Source of the DNA: Planctomycetota bacterium
Lineage (GTDB): Bacteria; Planctomycetota; Phycisphaerae; UBA1845
Reading direction: 5' to 3'
Length of the DNA: 64,000 nt
NCBI GenBank assembly: GCA_024276605.1
Contig: JAJRWX010000010.1
Span: 1-64,000 of the forward strand
Part shown: in pieces, positions 10,195-19,832 of the stretch
Numbering within the stretch: position 1 is the first letter of the stretch
Layout of the letters: the number at the start of each line of letters is the position of its first letter
Translations under genes and position numbers: made by a program
Notes under the pieces: model-generated
Databases searched by the model: none
The model's input: only the letters and a program-made list of their open reading frames with translations
Told to the model about the DNA's origin: nothing

Positions 10195-10220
10195 CCCATG
10201 TCCTGTTTTTTGGACATGGA
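10195..10220. repeat. Short palindromic hairpin, copy 2
   Basis: Second copy of CCCATGTCC...GGACATGG, again just upstream of a copy of the 133-bp element, showing that the two units travel together. Confidence 0.75.
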
Positions 10221-10236
10221 GGAGTCGATGACATCT

Positions 10237-10370
10237 GGGTGCCCCATTCTTCGGGTACTCCCGAAGGGTGGGGGACGGATCTTGTTTCGAATGGATTCGC
10301 AAGTGTCACGATCATTGCACGCAACATCCTTCCCCCCACCCTTTGCCGGTAGGCAAAGGATGGGGCACCC
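10237..10370. repeat. Dispersed 133-bp inverted-repeat element, copy 2
   Basis: Same ends and core as the element at 9816-9948, with a few substitutions and a one-base insertion in the C tract. The stretch 10068-10115 between copies 1 and 2 matches sequence flanking copy 3 near 40950-40980 ('GCCGCACGGCGC', 'GCCTGCGGAC'), so the element is modular and longer than the 133-bp core. Confidence 0.85.
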
Positions 10371-10460
10371 GCCGCGATTCAACCTTTCGCCTTGAAGGGC
10401 GAAAGAACGACCTGCCCTACGCGTTTTGTGTGTCTATCAAGAGGCCGCTTCCTCACGGGC

Positions 10461-10553
10461 GCGGTTCGGATCGGAAGCTTCCTAATCCTGATGTACATTG
10501 GCGCGGTTCGGATCAGACGATTCCTGATCCCGATGTGCATCGGGACGGTTCGG
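10461..10553. repeat. Tandem repeat, 42-bp period, abutting the mutY stop
   Basis: Units starting 'GCGGTTCGGATC' at 10461 and 10503, and a partial third unit 'ACGGTTCGG' at 10545. The array ends one base before the mutY stop codon. The motif 'CGGGCGCGGTTC' also occurs, reverse-complemented, upstream of the gene at 61149-61664. Confidence 0.7.
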
Positions 10554-11654
10554 TTATGCGGTCTCATTTGCCGCATCATATATTTTACGATGAGCGGTGG
10601 ATACTGACAGTTTATCAAATTGTTTGTGCGTAACCCATCGATAGGCGTCGGATAACTTTTGGTCTGTACGATGGGAAACTTGACCGGAGAAAACGTGGAA
10701 ATTCATGAGCCTATGTGTGAGTTGATGAACAACGGTAGAACGCGCCGACCATTCGTCCGGCTCTAACGATAGCGCCTCAAATAGTTTCGTCATGATCCTA
10801 CTTTTTCGCCGACCGTTGGTGATTTCGAGATTAGGAAATTCCCACAATCCTCCCCAAAGACCGCCCACCGGCCTGCGCCGCACGAGTATGTGTTGGCCAT
10901 GGGCTATCACCCCAACGACCACTTGAACCACCGGCACTTTTTTCGCCTTAGTTGCACCGCGCACAGGTAAAATGTCCGTCAAACCGTGTGCGTATGCGAA
11001 ACATTCACCACCAAGTGGGCACGCCTGACATGCCGGGCGGCGAGGCGTGCATACCTCGCTACCAAAATCCATCCACGCCTGATTGAAATCACCCGGACGA
11101 CTTACGGGAATGAGTTGGTTAGCCAGTCGGGTGAGGTGCGATTTCCCCTGCGTCGATAACACATCCAGCTTGACGCCGAAAAGTCGTGCCAATACCCGCG
11201 CGACGTTTCCATCAACAGCCGCGATAGACTCGTTATTTGAAATCGAAGCAATGGCTGCGGCGGTATAATCGCCGATGCCCGGAAGCGCTTTTAGCTCCGC
11301 CGCCACGGATGGGACGTTTTTTTTCTGGGTGTAAAGTTGACGACAGGCTTTGTGCAACAGAAGGGCACGCCTGTAATAGCCCAGACCTTCCCAATGTTTG
11401 AGCACCGTCTCTTGGCGGCCCCGGGCTAATGATGCCGCATTGGGAAAACGAGCTAGAAACCGTTTGTAGTAGGGGATCACCGTATCGACGCGTGTCTGCT
11501 GCAACATGATCTCCGCTACCCACTGCGCGTATGGGTTATGGCTATGTCGGCGCCAGGGCAGGTCGCGTTTGTGTCTATCATACCAGCGCAGGAGTTTACG
11601 CCGAATCACGGCCTGCAACCGTGACGGGATGTGCTCTATGGTAGACGTAGCCAT
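10554..11654 (-). CDS. mutY: A/G-specific adenine DNA glycosylase
   Basis: 366 residues. Removes adenine mispaired with 8-oxoguanine in base excision repair. Helix-hairpin-helix glycosylase core with Glu48 (AEIMLQQTRV), catalytic Asp147 (AAVDGNVAR), the HhH 'LPGIGDYTAAA', and a 4Fe-4S cluster Cys201-x6-Cys208-x2-Cys211-x5-Cys217. The C-terminal NUDIX-like MutT domain that recognises 8-oxoG follows ('VRRRPVGGLWGGLWEFPN'). ATG 11654 is preferred over an in-frame start at 11741, which would run into the upstream gene. Confidence 0.95.
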   Translation of the reverse strand: MATSTIEHIPSRLQAVIRRKLLRWYDRHKRDLPWRRHSHNPYAQWVAEIMLQQTRVDTVIPYYKRFLARFPNAASLARGRQETVLKHWEGLGYYRRALLLHKACRQLYTQKKNVPSVAAELKALPGIGDYTAAAIASISNNESIAAVDGNVARVLARLFGVKLDVLSTQGKSHLTRLANQLIPVSRPGDFNQAWMDFGSEVCTPRRPACQACPLGGECFAYAHGLTDILPVRGATKAKKVPVVQVVVGVIAHGQHILVRRRPVGGLWGGLWEFPNLEITNGRRKSRIMTKLFEALSLEPDEWSARSTVVHQLTHRLMNFHVFSGQVSHRTDQKLSDAYRWVTHKQFDKLSVSTAHRKIYDAANETA

Positions 11655-11671
11655 GCGAGCGATTGCGTGCG

Positions 11672-11899
11672 TCACGATTTTTTGAGTGCCTGGCCGCACT
11701 GGGCGCAGAAATTGGCTTGAGGTCGATTGATTTCCTGACAATTCGAGCAGCGCCGACCACCCTTGCGCGACGATGTCGCTACGAAAACGATAAACGCCAC
11801 GACGGCAATGGTGATAAACTGATTGCGGCTAGGCCAATTGCCGAGTACCTGCGAGGTACTTAGGTAGCAAGTAAGTAGAAGAATCGATTGGTCGAGCAT
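11672..11899 (-). CDS. Small membrane-anchored zinc-ribbon protein
   Basis: 75 residues. One hydrophobic segment (about 28-42, 'FITIAVVAFIVFVAT') followed by a zinc ribbon, CSNC (about 50-53) and CAQC (about 66-69). Sits 17 bp upstream of the mutY start and 4 bp downstream of the flavin reductase frame, so the three are probably one transcript. Tail of the double-zinc-ribbon type; function unknown. Confidence 0.7.
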   Translation of the reverse strand: MLDQSILLLTCYLSTSQVLGNWPSRNQFITIAVVAFIVFVATSSRKGGRRCSNCQEINRPQANFCAQCGQALKKS

Positions 11900-11903
11900 A
11901 GCC

Positions 11904-12536
11904 TCATCGCTTGGGTGCAGGCATGTCGAAGCGATCGCGCGTAGTCACATAACCCGCGCCATCCAATCGACCGACAAGGTCCAATTTGACGGAATCGACA
12001 AAGCCGCTATCGAGTAGGTAACCTTCAGCGATATGAAAGCACAACACCTCTCCAATGCAGATATTGGCGGCTGATGGGCCTCGGCCAATGGGAACAATCT
12101 GCAAGAGTTTGCATTCCATCTGCACGGGAGATTCAGCCGCGCGCGGCGGTTTGACGAACGTGCTTTTGATCGGTGTAAATCCACCCAAGTCGAATTCGCT
12201 GATTTCAGGGGCAACAGCAGCGGCGGTTTTATTCATGCCTTATTTAATAGCATAGGGGACCACGTGTACCACGAACTCCTCGACTTCGCGGAGGTTGTTG
12301 AGCGTGTCTTTGTCTTGTCCATCACGCATGGTGCATGGAGAAAATAAGACAGCCGGTGGATTTGATCCAACGGCGTTGAAAAATGAAAACGGTGCCAGAT
12401 TGTTAACACCATCAGCCGAGATGGTCGAAACGAAGGCAATCGGTCGCGGGACCACCGAGGAAATAAGAATCTTGAAGTTGTCTCGCCCCTCGCGCTCGCC
12501 GGCAACTAATGTTTGAAATTGGCTAAATGTTTGCAT
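11904..12536 (-). pseudogene. Flavin reductase-like FMN-binding protein, interrupted by in-frame TAA
   Basis: One continuous frame of 210 residues broken only by TAA at 12240-12242 (codon 99). The first part has the flavin reductase-like N-terminus ('SSVVPRPIAFVSTIS', 'NLAPFSFFNAVGSNPP'); the second continues the same fold after the stop ('FDLGGFTPIKST', 'ESPVQMECKLLQIV'). The joined length matches the family; neither half alone does. An ATG two codons after the stop could restart translation, but the C-terminal half lacks the FMN-binding N-terminus. Either a nonsense-inactivated gene, a sequence error or a readthrough site. Confidence 0.8.
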
Positions 12537-12601
12537 GACACTTATCTACAATACGTTCAGTACATGTTGAACCATTCATCACCGTCATATTAAGTCTAGC
12601 C

Positions 12602-13663
12602 TCACGACGTTCCATTTAGCAACTGCTTGCATTGTTCATAAAACGCCAGTGCATCCACCAAAGATTGGTCTTCATCGGAACCCAACGCAGAGATCGCTTC
12701 TTTTTGCAGTGTGATAGCTCTATTCAGATCGCCAATTTGGTACGAAGCCAGTGCGTATAGAGCTATGGCGATGGGGTCTTTTTTATCCGTAGCCATATAA
12801 GCTGCCCGAGCGGCTTCGATGGCCAGGTCCGGTGCGCGCATGGTGATGTCCATGTTGGAACAAAGAATGCGGGCCAGTGTTTTCATGGCTGCGCTGTTCT
12901 CGCGGTAGCTGGCGATGTGCCCGCTAACGAACGACCGAAACGCTTTACGATCACGCGTCTCCGAAACATATAGTTGCATCAACACATCCATCGCTTCTTC
13001 ATGGGATGGATCAAGTTTGAGCACGCTAATCAGTCCATCCCATGCGCGAGATATCTTACCCCGCTGATAGTCCATGGAGATGTCCTGGAAACGCCGAGAG
13101 ATGTCCGTTTGTAATTTGCGTTCACGTATCGCTACGTCAACATCATATTTGCCGGACAAAATGTTTGGTACAATGTCTAAAAGTTCCGGGTCAAGCGGAC
13201 TACCATGCCAGATGATACGTCCATCTTTACCCACCAGGAATGAATGTGGAATACCGGAAACCCGTGCGGCGACAAGATAGTCGTTGGTCGTTTTATTTCT
13301 GTCGTCAATGGCCACGGTAAAGTCCATATCATCGCCCTGTTGTTTCGTAAATCGCTCAATAGCGGCAACCGTGTTGCCACCATCATCAGGTGCGGAAATA
13401 CCGATGATGGTCAGATCCTTACGATGTTTATTTTGTAATCGCGAAAGTAGCGGAACACTCACTTTGCATGGCGGACACCATGTCGCCCAGAATTCAACCA
13501 GGTAAAGTTTCTTACCGAAATCCTTGGGGAAAGATACCGGCTTGCCTTTGACCCATTTGATGATCGAAAGAGGTGGCGCTTTATCGCCAACATCTAACGC
13601 CATGACAGGTGTAGCCAGCATGGCCATGACAGACATACATAGGACTGGAACTGTTCGCTTCAT
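12602..13663 (-). CDS. Exported TlpA/ResA-like thioredoxin with TPR-like tail
   Basis: 353 residues from ATG 13663 (a TTG precedes it by one codon). Signal peptide ending near 'TPVMALD', then a thioredoxin fold with redox pair WCPPC (Cys63/Cys66) and the cis-Pro region 'GIPHSFLVGKDG', residues about 25-180. The rest is helical and tetratricopeptide-like ('AWDGLISVLKLDPSHEEAM', 'ALYALASYQIGDLNRAI'). Probably a periplasmic disulfide reductase; the partner is not evident. Confidence 0.85.
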   Translation of the reverse strand: MKRTVPVLCMSVMAMLATPVMALDVGDKAPPLSIIKWVKGKPVSFPKDFGKKLYLVEFWATWCPPCKVSVPLLSRLQNKHRKDLTIIGISAPDDGGNTVAAIERFTKQQGDDMDFTVAIDDRNKTTNDYLVAARVSGIPHSFLVGKDGRIIWHGSPLDPELLDIVPNILSGKYDVDVAIRERKLQTDISRRFQDISMDYQRGKISRAWDGLISVLKLDPSHEEAMDVLMQLYVSETRDRKAFRSFVSGHIASYRENSAAMKTLARILCSNMDITMRAPDLAIEAARAAYMATDKKDPIAIALYALASYQIGDLNRAITLQKEAISALGSDEDQSLVDALAFYEQCKQLLNGTS

Positions 13664-13734
13664 CAAACTACCAACCTCTCACACGCAACCGTCGGGTTAT
13701 CCGTGAATAATTTATGAGATTTAGAATGCGTTAC

Positions 13735-14997
13735 CTAAGTCGATTTCACGCCGACCACTGCGCCGCTTCCCAGCTTGCGCAACCGTTGGCAAGCATCTTC
13801 AAGATCTTTCATTTGTTTGGCATAACAAAACCGTAGTTGATATTTCCCATCCTCGGGATTTCGGTAAAACGCTGAACCTGGAACCGTGGCTACGCCAACT
13901 TGCTTCAAAATGGATTCCGTAGCTGCCGTGCCGTCCACCCAGCGATCAGGTGCAAACGAGGCTAACATATAATAGCTACCGTCCGGAATATGAGGAGAAA
14001 AACCGATACTTCGTAAGGTATCGACCAACAGATCGCGCTTTACTAGATAGTCCGCACACATGTTTTCGTAATAGCTGATGTCCAATTGTAACCCCGCTTC
14101 GATACCATGCTGAAGCGGTGCAGGGGCGCATATGTAGAATAAATCGTTTACCACGGATATACGATCAATCATTTCCGCCGGACCAACCGCATAGCCAATG
14201 CGCCATCCGGTCACGGCAAACGTTTTAGACGCCCCGCTGATCGTCACCGTGCGTTCTTTCGCTTGGGGAAATCGTCCAATGCTCACATGCTTTTTATCGT
14301 AGGTGATGTATTCGTAAATTTCGTCAGTGACAATCCAAGCATCGTGCTTAGTCGCTAAATCGGCGATGGCTAATAGCTCAGCTTCGGTAAATACTTTGCC
14401 GGTCGGATTGCCTGGGGTGTTAATGAGCACCATGCGCGTGCGTTCGGTAAAAGCTGCGGCTAATGCCTCTTGGGAATATTGCCAGTCCGGCGGTTGAAGA
14501 TCAACATATTTGATGTTGATGCCAAGAAGTTTCAGTAGATTCACGTGATAGCTATAGAACGGTGAAAAAATAATACACTCGTCGCCGGGATTTAAGGATG
14601 AAAGCACCATGCAGGCGAACGCACCGGCTGATCCCACATTGACAGCGATCTGAGTTTCGGGATCACATTCGATCCCATTAAACGAGCGCATTTTTTCCGC
14701 AATCGCCCGCCGCAACCCAGCCGTGCCTCGTAAGTTGGTATAAATCGCATGGTTATCATCGATAGCCTGCTTCGCTGCCTCTTTAACCACGTCGGGAGCG
14801 GGTTGGTCACACACACCCTGAGACAGATTGACGCCGTTCATAGCTGCACAAATAGCTGAGAATCGGCGAATGTCAGACTGTTGGATGGTCTTTACGCGGT
14901 CAGCAAACGGTGGCGTCACAAAGTAACTCCTACTAAATGATGAGCGGTTGGCCATCAATTCTGCACTACAATCAGCGACGGAAGATGATTGGCCCAT
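13735..14997 (-). CDS. PLP-dependent class I/II aminotransferase
   Basis: 420 residues (an ATG at 14955 would give 406 and is equally plausible). Fold-type I aminotransferase with 'NTPGNPTGKVF', 'DEIYEYITYD', the PLP lysine in 'SGASKTFAVTGWRIGYA' and the carboxylate-binding Arg in 'QLRFCYA'. Most like aspartate/aromatic aminotransferase subgroup I-gamma; the substrate cannot be fixed from sequence alone. Cytoplasmic. Confidence 0.9.
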   Translation of the reverse strand: MGQSSSVADCSAELMANRSSFSRSYFVTPPFADRVKTIQQSDIRRFSAICAAMNGVNLSQGVCDQPAPDVVKEAAKQAIDDNHAIYTNLRGTAGLRRAIAEKMRSFNGIECDPETQIAVNVGSAGAFACMVLSSLNPGDECIIFSPFYSYHVNLLKLLGINIKYVDLQPPDWQYSQEALAAAFTERTRMVLINTPGNPTGKVFTEAELLAIADLATKHDAWIVTDEIYEYITYDKKHVSIGRFPQAKERTVTISGASKTFAVTGWRIGYAVGPAEMIDRISVVNDLFYICAPAPLQHGIEAGLQLDISYYENMCADYLVKRDLLVDTLRSIGFSPHIPDGSYYMLASFAPDRWVDGTAATESILKQVGVATVPGSAFYRNPEDGKYQLRFCYAKQMKDLEDACQRLRKLGSGAVVGVKST

Positions 14998-15229
14998 CGT
15001 TTTCCCAGCCCGCCAGTATAGAGTAGCCTCAGATATTCGACAAACGGATTCCCTACATTATTCGGCATGGACAGTGCTATTGGACACAATCATACACCTC
15101 ACTCGGCGTAATCTTGCGTTGGTGTGTCTTGTCGTTGTGAGTCTCCTCACCTACGATAGCACCATGTAGAGTACCATATAACTTTCAAGGTAGCCCAGCG
15201 GCACCAAAGTTCGATGCGGGAGTGACACC

Positions 15230-15991
15230 ATGCAGGTATGCAAAGGTTTATGCGTAATGTTACTCATTCAAAACATAGCCTGGGGATTTAATCAGGCGCC
15301 GTTGCCTGTTCAGATCACCCCACAGGTGGACGCCATCTTGACCGCGCTGGAGCGACGTGGCGTCGGTTTACGTGACATCCGCTGCCGTGTGCGCTTTACC
15401 GAAGAGGATCGGGTGAACATCACCAAGACGGTCAAAGAGGGCACTATTCGGCTGTTGGTCACTAAAACAAACCCACACTTTTTAATCCATTTCGAACGCT
15501 GCGAGTTAGATGGTGGCATGCTCGGTAAGCAGGAGTGGTATCTGTTCGATGGCTATTGGCTATATCAGGCTGTGGAAAGATTGCGGCAAGTTACCAAGCA
15601 GCAGGTCGATGAGTCGGGTCAGTCGATCGATCTATTCGATCTCGAAACCGCACCGTTTCCATTACCCTTTGGCCAGAAAAAAGAAAAGATACTCAGCAAT
15701 TTTGATGTAACGCTCGTGCCGGTCGCCAAGGGTGATCCACCCAATACCGACCACCTGGTCTGCGTGCCTAAGCCGGATTCACGTGTGGCTAAAAAGTATG
15801 AAAAGTTGGATTTCTTCGTAGATCGTGATGTGCATTTGCCGCGCCGTGTCATCATGACCAAAAACAAAGGTTATGAAATCAACACGGCTGACTTCCCCGA
15901 TTTATCCAACCGCTCAATCAATAGTGGCGTTACGAAAAAAGACCTTGGCTATCCAACCGCCTGGAAGAATTACACAATCGTGGAGGAGTAA
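15230..15991 (+). CDS. Exported LolA-like protein
   Basis: 253 residues. Signal peptide at residues 1-19 ('MLLIQNIAWG'). The rest alternates strands in the pattern of the LolA/LppX half-barrel ('RLLVTKTNPHFLIHFER', 'EWYLFDGYWLYQAVE', 'VDRDVHLPRRVIM'). No lipobox. May bind lipid or lipoprotein in the periplasm; this is inference from fold-like pattern. A second protein of similar character, but with a lipobox, lies at 23756-24580. Confidence 0.65.
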   Translation: MQVCKGLCVMLLIQNIAWGFNQAPLPVQITPQVDAILTALERRGVGLRDIRCRVRFTEEDRVNITKTVKEGTIRLLVTKTNPHFLIHFERCELDGGMLGKQEWYLFDGYWLYQAVERLRQVTKQQVDESGQSIDLFDLETAPFPLPFGQKKEKILSNFDVTLVPVAKGDPPNTDHLVCVPKPDSRVAKKYEKLDFFVDRDVHLPRRVIMTKNKGYEINTADFPDLSNRSINSGVTKKDLGYPTAWKNYTIVEE

Positions 15992-16003
15992 TGTGCCGAA
16001 ATC

Positions 16004-16028
16004 GAGCCGCGTGCTTTAGTCTGCGCGG
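16004..16028. repeat. Dispersed 'GCCGCG-GGCTTTAGTC-CGCGG' palindrome, copy 1
   Basis: Imperfect palindrome with core GCGTGCTTTAGTC. Related copies lie at 19885-19910, 31109-31133 and 56359-56380, all between genes. Copy 3 is the closest to a perfect palindrome. Confidence 0.7.
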
Positions 16029-16099
16029 TGTGACGAATGCTAACTGACGATGATAAATCTAAAACGTAAGCACTAGTTCTGTGTCACAGCTAAGAATTC

Positions 16100-16212
16100 G
16101 GGTGGCATGGGCAAGTCTCGATGTATCCCGACTTTACGTCGGGATACATCGAGACTTGCCCGTGTAGTTCCGGAGGCAGCCACGGGCAAAAAAAGCGTTG
16201 CCCATGCCACCC
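16100..16212. repeat. Nested inverted repeat with a perfect 24-bp hairpin
   Basis: Outer arms GGGTGGCATGGGCAA (16100-16114) and its exact complement at 16198-16212. Nested inside is a second perfect inverted repeat, 24 bp per arm (16109-16132 and 16138-16161) around a 5-base loop. Sits between the LolA-like gene and tdh. 'GGGTGGCATG' recurs near 63926 at the window end, so this is a member of a dispersed family. Confidence 0.85.
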
Positions 16213-16326
16213 TCGATGATCCAAACATTAAGCTGTGACGCTGCATGAGGCAGTTATACAAGGCGCCCGCTGTGATCTATAACGTACCCAATAATCTTGT
16301 CCTTCTTTCAAAGTAGTCATTGTGTT

Positions 16327-17462
16327 ATGTCAAAAACCATGAAAGCCATTCGTAAACTTCATCCCGACAAAGGGCTTGAGGTGTGTGAGATCGACATCCC
16401 GTCACCGGGGCCTGAAGACGTCCTTGTTTACGTCGAAGCGGCCAGCCTCTGTGGTACGGACTTACATATCTGGAGTTGGGACGAATGGTCGCAGCGGCGT
16501 ATCAAGCCACCGCTGACGTTGGGCCATGAATTCTGCGGTACTATTGTAGCCGTAGGCGATCGCGTGCGCCGCGCGGCTATCGGGGATTACGTCTCCGCGG
16601 AGTCGCACGTGACCTGCGGTATGTGTTATCAATGTCGCACCGGGCAAGCGCATATGTGCCCCAACACCGAAATCCTCGGCGTGGACCGTGATGGGGCATT
16701 CGCTAATTATGTCACCGTGCCGGAAAAAGTGATCTGGCAGAACAATCGCGACAAACTCCCTCCGCACATCGCTACTCTACAAGAACCTTTTGGTAACGCC
16801 GTTTTTTCGACCATGAACCAAAATCTTTCAGGTCAATCCGTAGCTGTGTTGGGCTGCGGGCCGATCGGTCTGTTTACCATAGGTATCGCCAGAGCGGTCG
16901 GCGCTAAACACGTTTTCGCCTCTGATGTTCATCCCTTTCGAATGAACTTAGCCACAACCATGGGGGCTTCGCATGTGTTCGATGTCTCTCATCAGGCCTC
17001 GATGTGGTCACGGAGATTGTCAAAGCCAACAGCGGTTACGGAGTGGATGTCGTACTTGAAATGAGTGGAGCGCCGTCCGCCATTACGACCGCGTTTCGTG
17101 TGGTTCGAAACGGCGGCACCGTGGTGTTGTTCGGTATCCCCGCCAAACCTGTCGAGATTGACGTAGCTGAGAACATGATCTTCAAAAATCTTACCGTCCT
17201 AGCCCTCAACGGTCGGCGCATCTTCGATACCTGGTACAAAACGCGTTGGCTCTTGGAAAGCGGTGTAGTGGATTTACAGCCACTCGTCACTAAGACCATA
17301 ACGTTCGATGAAGTCAACGACGCGATGGAACTATTGCAGAAGGGTGATGCTTGTAAGATCGTACTATTACCCAATGGTACGACATTGCCCCCCGAACAGG
17401 CCAGGCAAAAGAGCGAACGCGTGCCCGATCCCAACATTACCGGCGTGCCGGTCCATCGCTAA
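16327..17462 (+). pseudogene. tdh: L-threonine 3-dehydrogenase, frameshifted
   Basis: Zinc-dependent medium-chain dehydrogenase that oxidises threonine to 2-amino-3-ketobutyrate. The first part carries the catalytic-zinc and Tdh signature 'CGTDLHIWSWDEW', 'GHEFCG', the structural-zinc cysteines (CGMCYQC...HMC) and 'VLGCGPIGLFTIGIA'. Near 16990-17000 the frame shifts by one base (a deleted base, e.g. around 'CATCAGGCCTCGATG'), and the second part continues 'VDVVLEMSGAPSAI', 'LALNGRRIFDTWYK'. Joined length is about 378 residues, normal for Tdh. Start is ATG 16327, ten codons into the longest frame. True frameshift or sequence error. Confidence 0.85.
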
Positions 17463-17466
17463 CCGA

Positions 17467-18522
17467 TCAGACGGACGATGTAGCCCCTGCGGCGACAAGG
17501 TCGCCATGCCCATCTTTGCGCACTGTCGCGGGCCAATCGACCGTTGGCGCATACCAACGATCAAGCACCGCTTGGAAATCCTGCGGTGATTTCACCTTGA
17601 CAAAAGCATCTCGCACATCGCACGCAAGTGGATGGTGTTCGGCATATTTGATGCCGAACTTGCGCATGATGCGACAGGCCAGCGCCTTGCCATGTACCTC
17701 CACGGCATCGATAAAATGTTGCGCAATCGCTTCACGTTGCATTAAGATTGACGGTGGGGCGGGTAACGGCTTACCTTGATACAGGGCGATGCAATCTTGA
17801 AAAATCCACGGATGACCAATGCAGCCACGAGCAATGGTCACGCCGTCGACGCCGGTTTCTTCCATCATACGTAGACAGTCCTTAGCACTGAACAAATCCC
17901 CGCTACCTAGCATCGTGCGATGACCAATGTGTTGTTTTACTTTCGCCAGAAAGGGCCAATGACTAGGGCCGATGTACCGCTGCCGTACCGTTCTACCGTG
18001 AACTGTCACGGCACTGACACCAATCTCATAAGCGCCATCCAGAATCTCGAAAAAGTTGCACTCACTCTCGGGCGAATCATCCATCCCGCGGCGCATTTTG
18101 ACCGTGACGGGATGGGTTTTCCCGATGGCGTCGTACACGCGGCGTATGATGTCCAGGGCTATGCGCGGTTGCGATAGATGGAATCCGCCGCGACATCGAC
18201 CAAGCACTTTTTTAACCGGGCAACCGAAGTTAATATCAATAATGTCATACCCCGACTGTGCCATCGCTGCTGCTGCCGGACCGAACTGCTCCGGGTCATC
18301 CCCCATGAGTTGTCCGCCGACAGGATGATCGTCCTCCGCTACGCAGAGAATGCGCCGCTGCTTCTTACCTTTTTCGATAACCATCTTATCGAGTACGACT
18401 TCATTGATCGTATACGGGCACCCATGACGCCTCGCCTGGCGGCGCATAGCTAAGTCACTATACCCGCTCAGCGCAGCTTGGACGAAAGGAACATCGAATT
18501 GGAATGGACCAATAGTCAGCAT
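17467..18522 (-). CDS. dus: tRNA-dihydrouridine synthase
   Basis: 351 residues. FMN-dependent reduction of uridine in tRNA. TIM-barrel with the Dus signature 'DINFGCPVKKVLGRCRG' (catalytic Cys in NFGCP), 'KMRRGMD', 'VHGRTVRQRY' and 'GSGDLFSAKD...GVDGVTIARGCIGHPWIF'. Most like the DusB/Dus-1 group; subtype is not certain. Converges with tdh, 4 bp apart. Confidence 0.92.
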   Translation of the reverse strand: MLTIGPFQFDVPFVQAALSGYSDLAMRRQARRHGCPYTINEVVLDKMVIEKGKKQRRILCVAEDDHPVGGQLMGDDPEQFGPAAAAMAQSGYDIIDINFGCPVKKVLGRCRGGFHLSQPRIALDIIRRVYDAIGKTHPVTVKMRRGMDDSPESECNFFEILDGAYEIGVSAVTVHGRTVRQRYIGPSHWPFLAKVKQHIGHRTMLGSGDLFSAKDCLRMMEETGVDGVTIARGCIGHPWIFQDCIALYQGKPLPAPPSILMQREAIAQHFIDAVEVHGKALACRIMRKFGIKYAEHHPLACDVRDAFVKVKSPQDFQAVLDRWYAPTVDWPATVRKDGHGDLVAAGATSSV

Positions 18523-18566
18523 AGTGATGACAAGCCGCGACCTTCTTCACAATGAGAGAGTCAGCT

Positions 18567-19832
18567 TTAATGATACAATGGAAATTGCTCACAGAGCGCC
18601 AGCACTTCACTGTGCGCTGCCTTGATCGTCGCCTCATCCCCCTCTGCCTGAATCACTCGATCAATTAGACCGGCAATCACGCCCATTTCCGTCTCTTTCA
18701 TCCCCCGCGTACTCACTGCCGGCGTGCCGAGGCGCAAACCAGAGGTCTGTGTCGGCTTGCGCTCGTCAAAGGGAATCATATTTTTATTGGTGACAATGCC
18801 ACTGGCCACCAACCAGTCTTCCGCCTGCTGTCCTGTCACGTTGGGATGAGCCGGTCGTAGGTCCAGCAGCATCAGATGATTGTCCGTCCCTCCGGAGACG
18901 ATGCGATTGCCTTTGGCTGATAGTGCGTCTGCCAGAGCTTGGGCATTGCTGATAATCTGTTGTTGATACGTTTTGAACTGGGGTTTAAGCGATTCACAAA
19001 ACGCCACAGCCTTGGCCGCGATACAGTGCATTAAAGGCCCGCCTTGTGAACCGGGGAAAATACGAGAGTCAATTTTCTTCGCCCAATCCTCTTTACACAT
19101 AATGAGTCCACCGCGCGGCCCGCGCAGGGTCTTATGCGTGGTAGACGTGACAAACGTAGCTGTCGGTACGGGTGATGGATGAAGCCCGGTAGCCACCAAC
19201 CCTGCGATATGCGCGATGTCAGCCATGTGTAATGCACCCACCTCCGCTGCTATTTCGGAAAACTTGTCGAAGTCAATCGTGCGCGGGTAAGCCGAAGCCC
19301 CGGTAATGATAAGTTTCGGTTTATGTTCCTGGGCTAATTTGCGAATCTCGGCAAAGTCAAACTGTTCCGTCTTTCGATCCACGCCATAAGAAACGATGTT
19401 GTAAAGCAGTCCGCTCAGATTCACTTTGAGTCCGTGCGAAAGATGGCCCCCGTGCGCAAGATCGAGTGACAAGATCGTGTCGCCCGGCTGTAGCGTTGCC
19501 AAATAGACGGCTGCGTTTGCCTGAGAGCCTGAGTGCGGCTGTACGTTGGCATGATCACACCCGAAAAGCTGCTTAGCACGATCCCGGGCCAGGTTCTCCA
19601 CGACGTCCATATTCTCGCAGCCGCCGTAATACCTTTTGCCGGGATACCCTTCGGCGTACTTATTGGTAAACACCGAACCCAGCGCCTCCAGCACCGCCTT
19701 GGAGACATGGTTCTCCGAAGCGATCAATTCAATAGTATTTTCCTGCCGCTGCTGCTCCGCCTGCATCACGGGGAACATGTCAGGATCAACAGCCGCAATG
19801 GCCTCAAACTGCGATGATGTAGCTACAGTCAT
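18567..19832 (-). CDS. glyA: Serine hydroxymethyltransferase
   Basis: 421 residues. Interconverts serine and glycine with tetrahydrofolate, the main one-carbon source. Full-length with '[13 protein letters not shown]', '[15 protein letters not shown]', the PLP lysine in '[14 protein letters not shown]' and '[14 protein letters not shown]'. Ends at a TAA where the family ends, which shows that TAA works as a stop in this genome. Glycine from threonine breakdown (tdh nearby) would feed this enzyme. Confidence 0.97.
   Translation of the reverse strand: MTVATSSQFEAIAAVDPDMFPVMQAEQQRQENTIELIASENHVSKAVLEALGSVFTNKYAEGYPGKRYYGGCENMDVVENLARDRAKQLFGCDHANVQPHSGSQANAAVYLATLQPGDTILSLDLAHGGHLSHGLKVNLSGLLYNIVSYGVDRKTEQFDFAEIRKLAQEHKPKLIITGASAYPRTIDFDKFSEIAAEVGALHMADIAHIAGLVATGLHPSPVPTATFVTSTTHKTLRGPRGGLIMCKEDWAKKIDSRIFPGSQGGPLMHCIAAKAVAFCESLKPQFKTYQQQIISNAQALADALSAKGNRIVSGGTDNHLMLLDLRPAHPNVTGQQAEDWLVASGIVTNKNMIPFDERKPTQTSGLRLGTPAVSTRGMKETEMGVIAGLIDRVIQAEGDEATIKAAHSEVLALCEQFPLYH

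Noticed and set aside
9746-10553. Several overlapping ORFs of 60-120 codons
   Set aside because: They lie in palindromic repeats on both strands and disappear when the repeat copies are compared.
16100-16212. Insertion sequence end
   Set aside because: No transposase frame on either side; kept only as a repeat.
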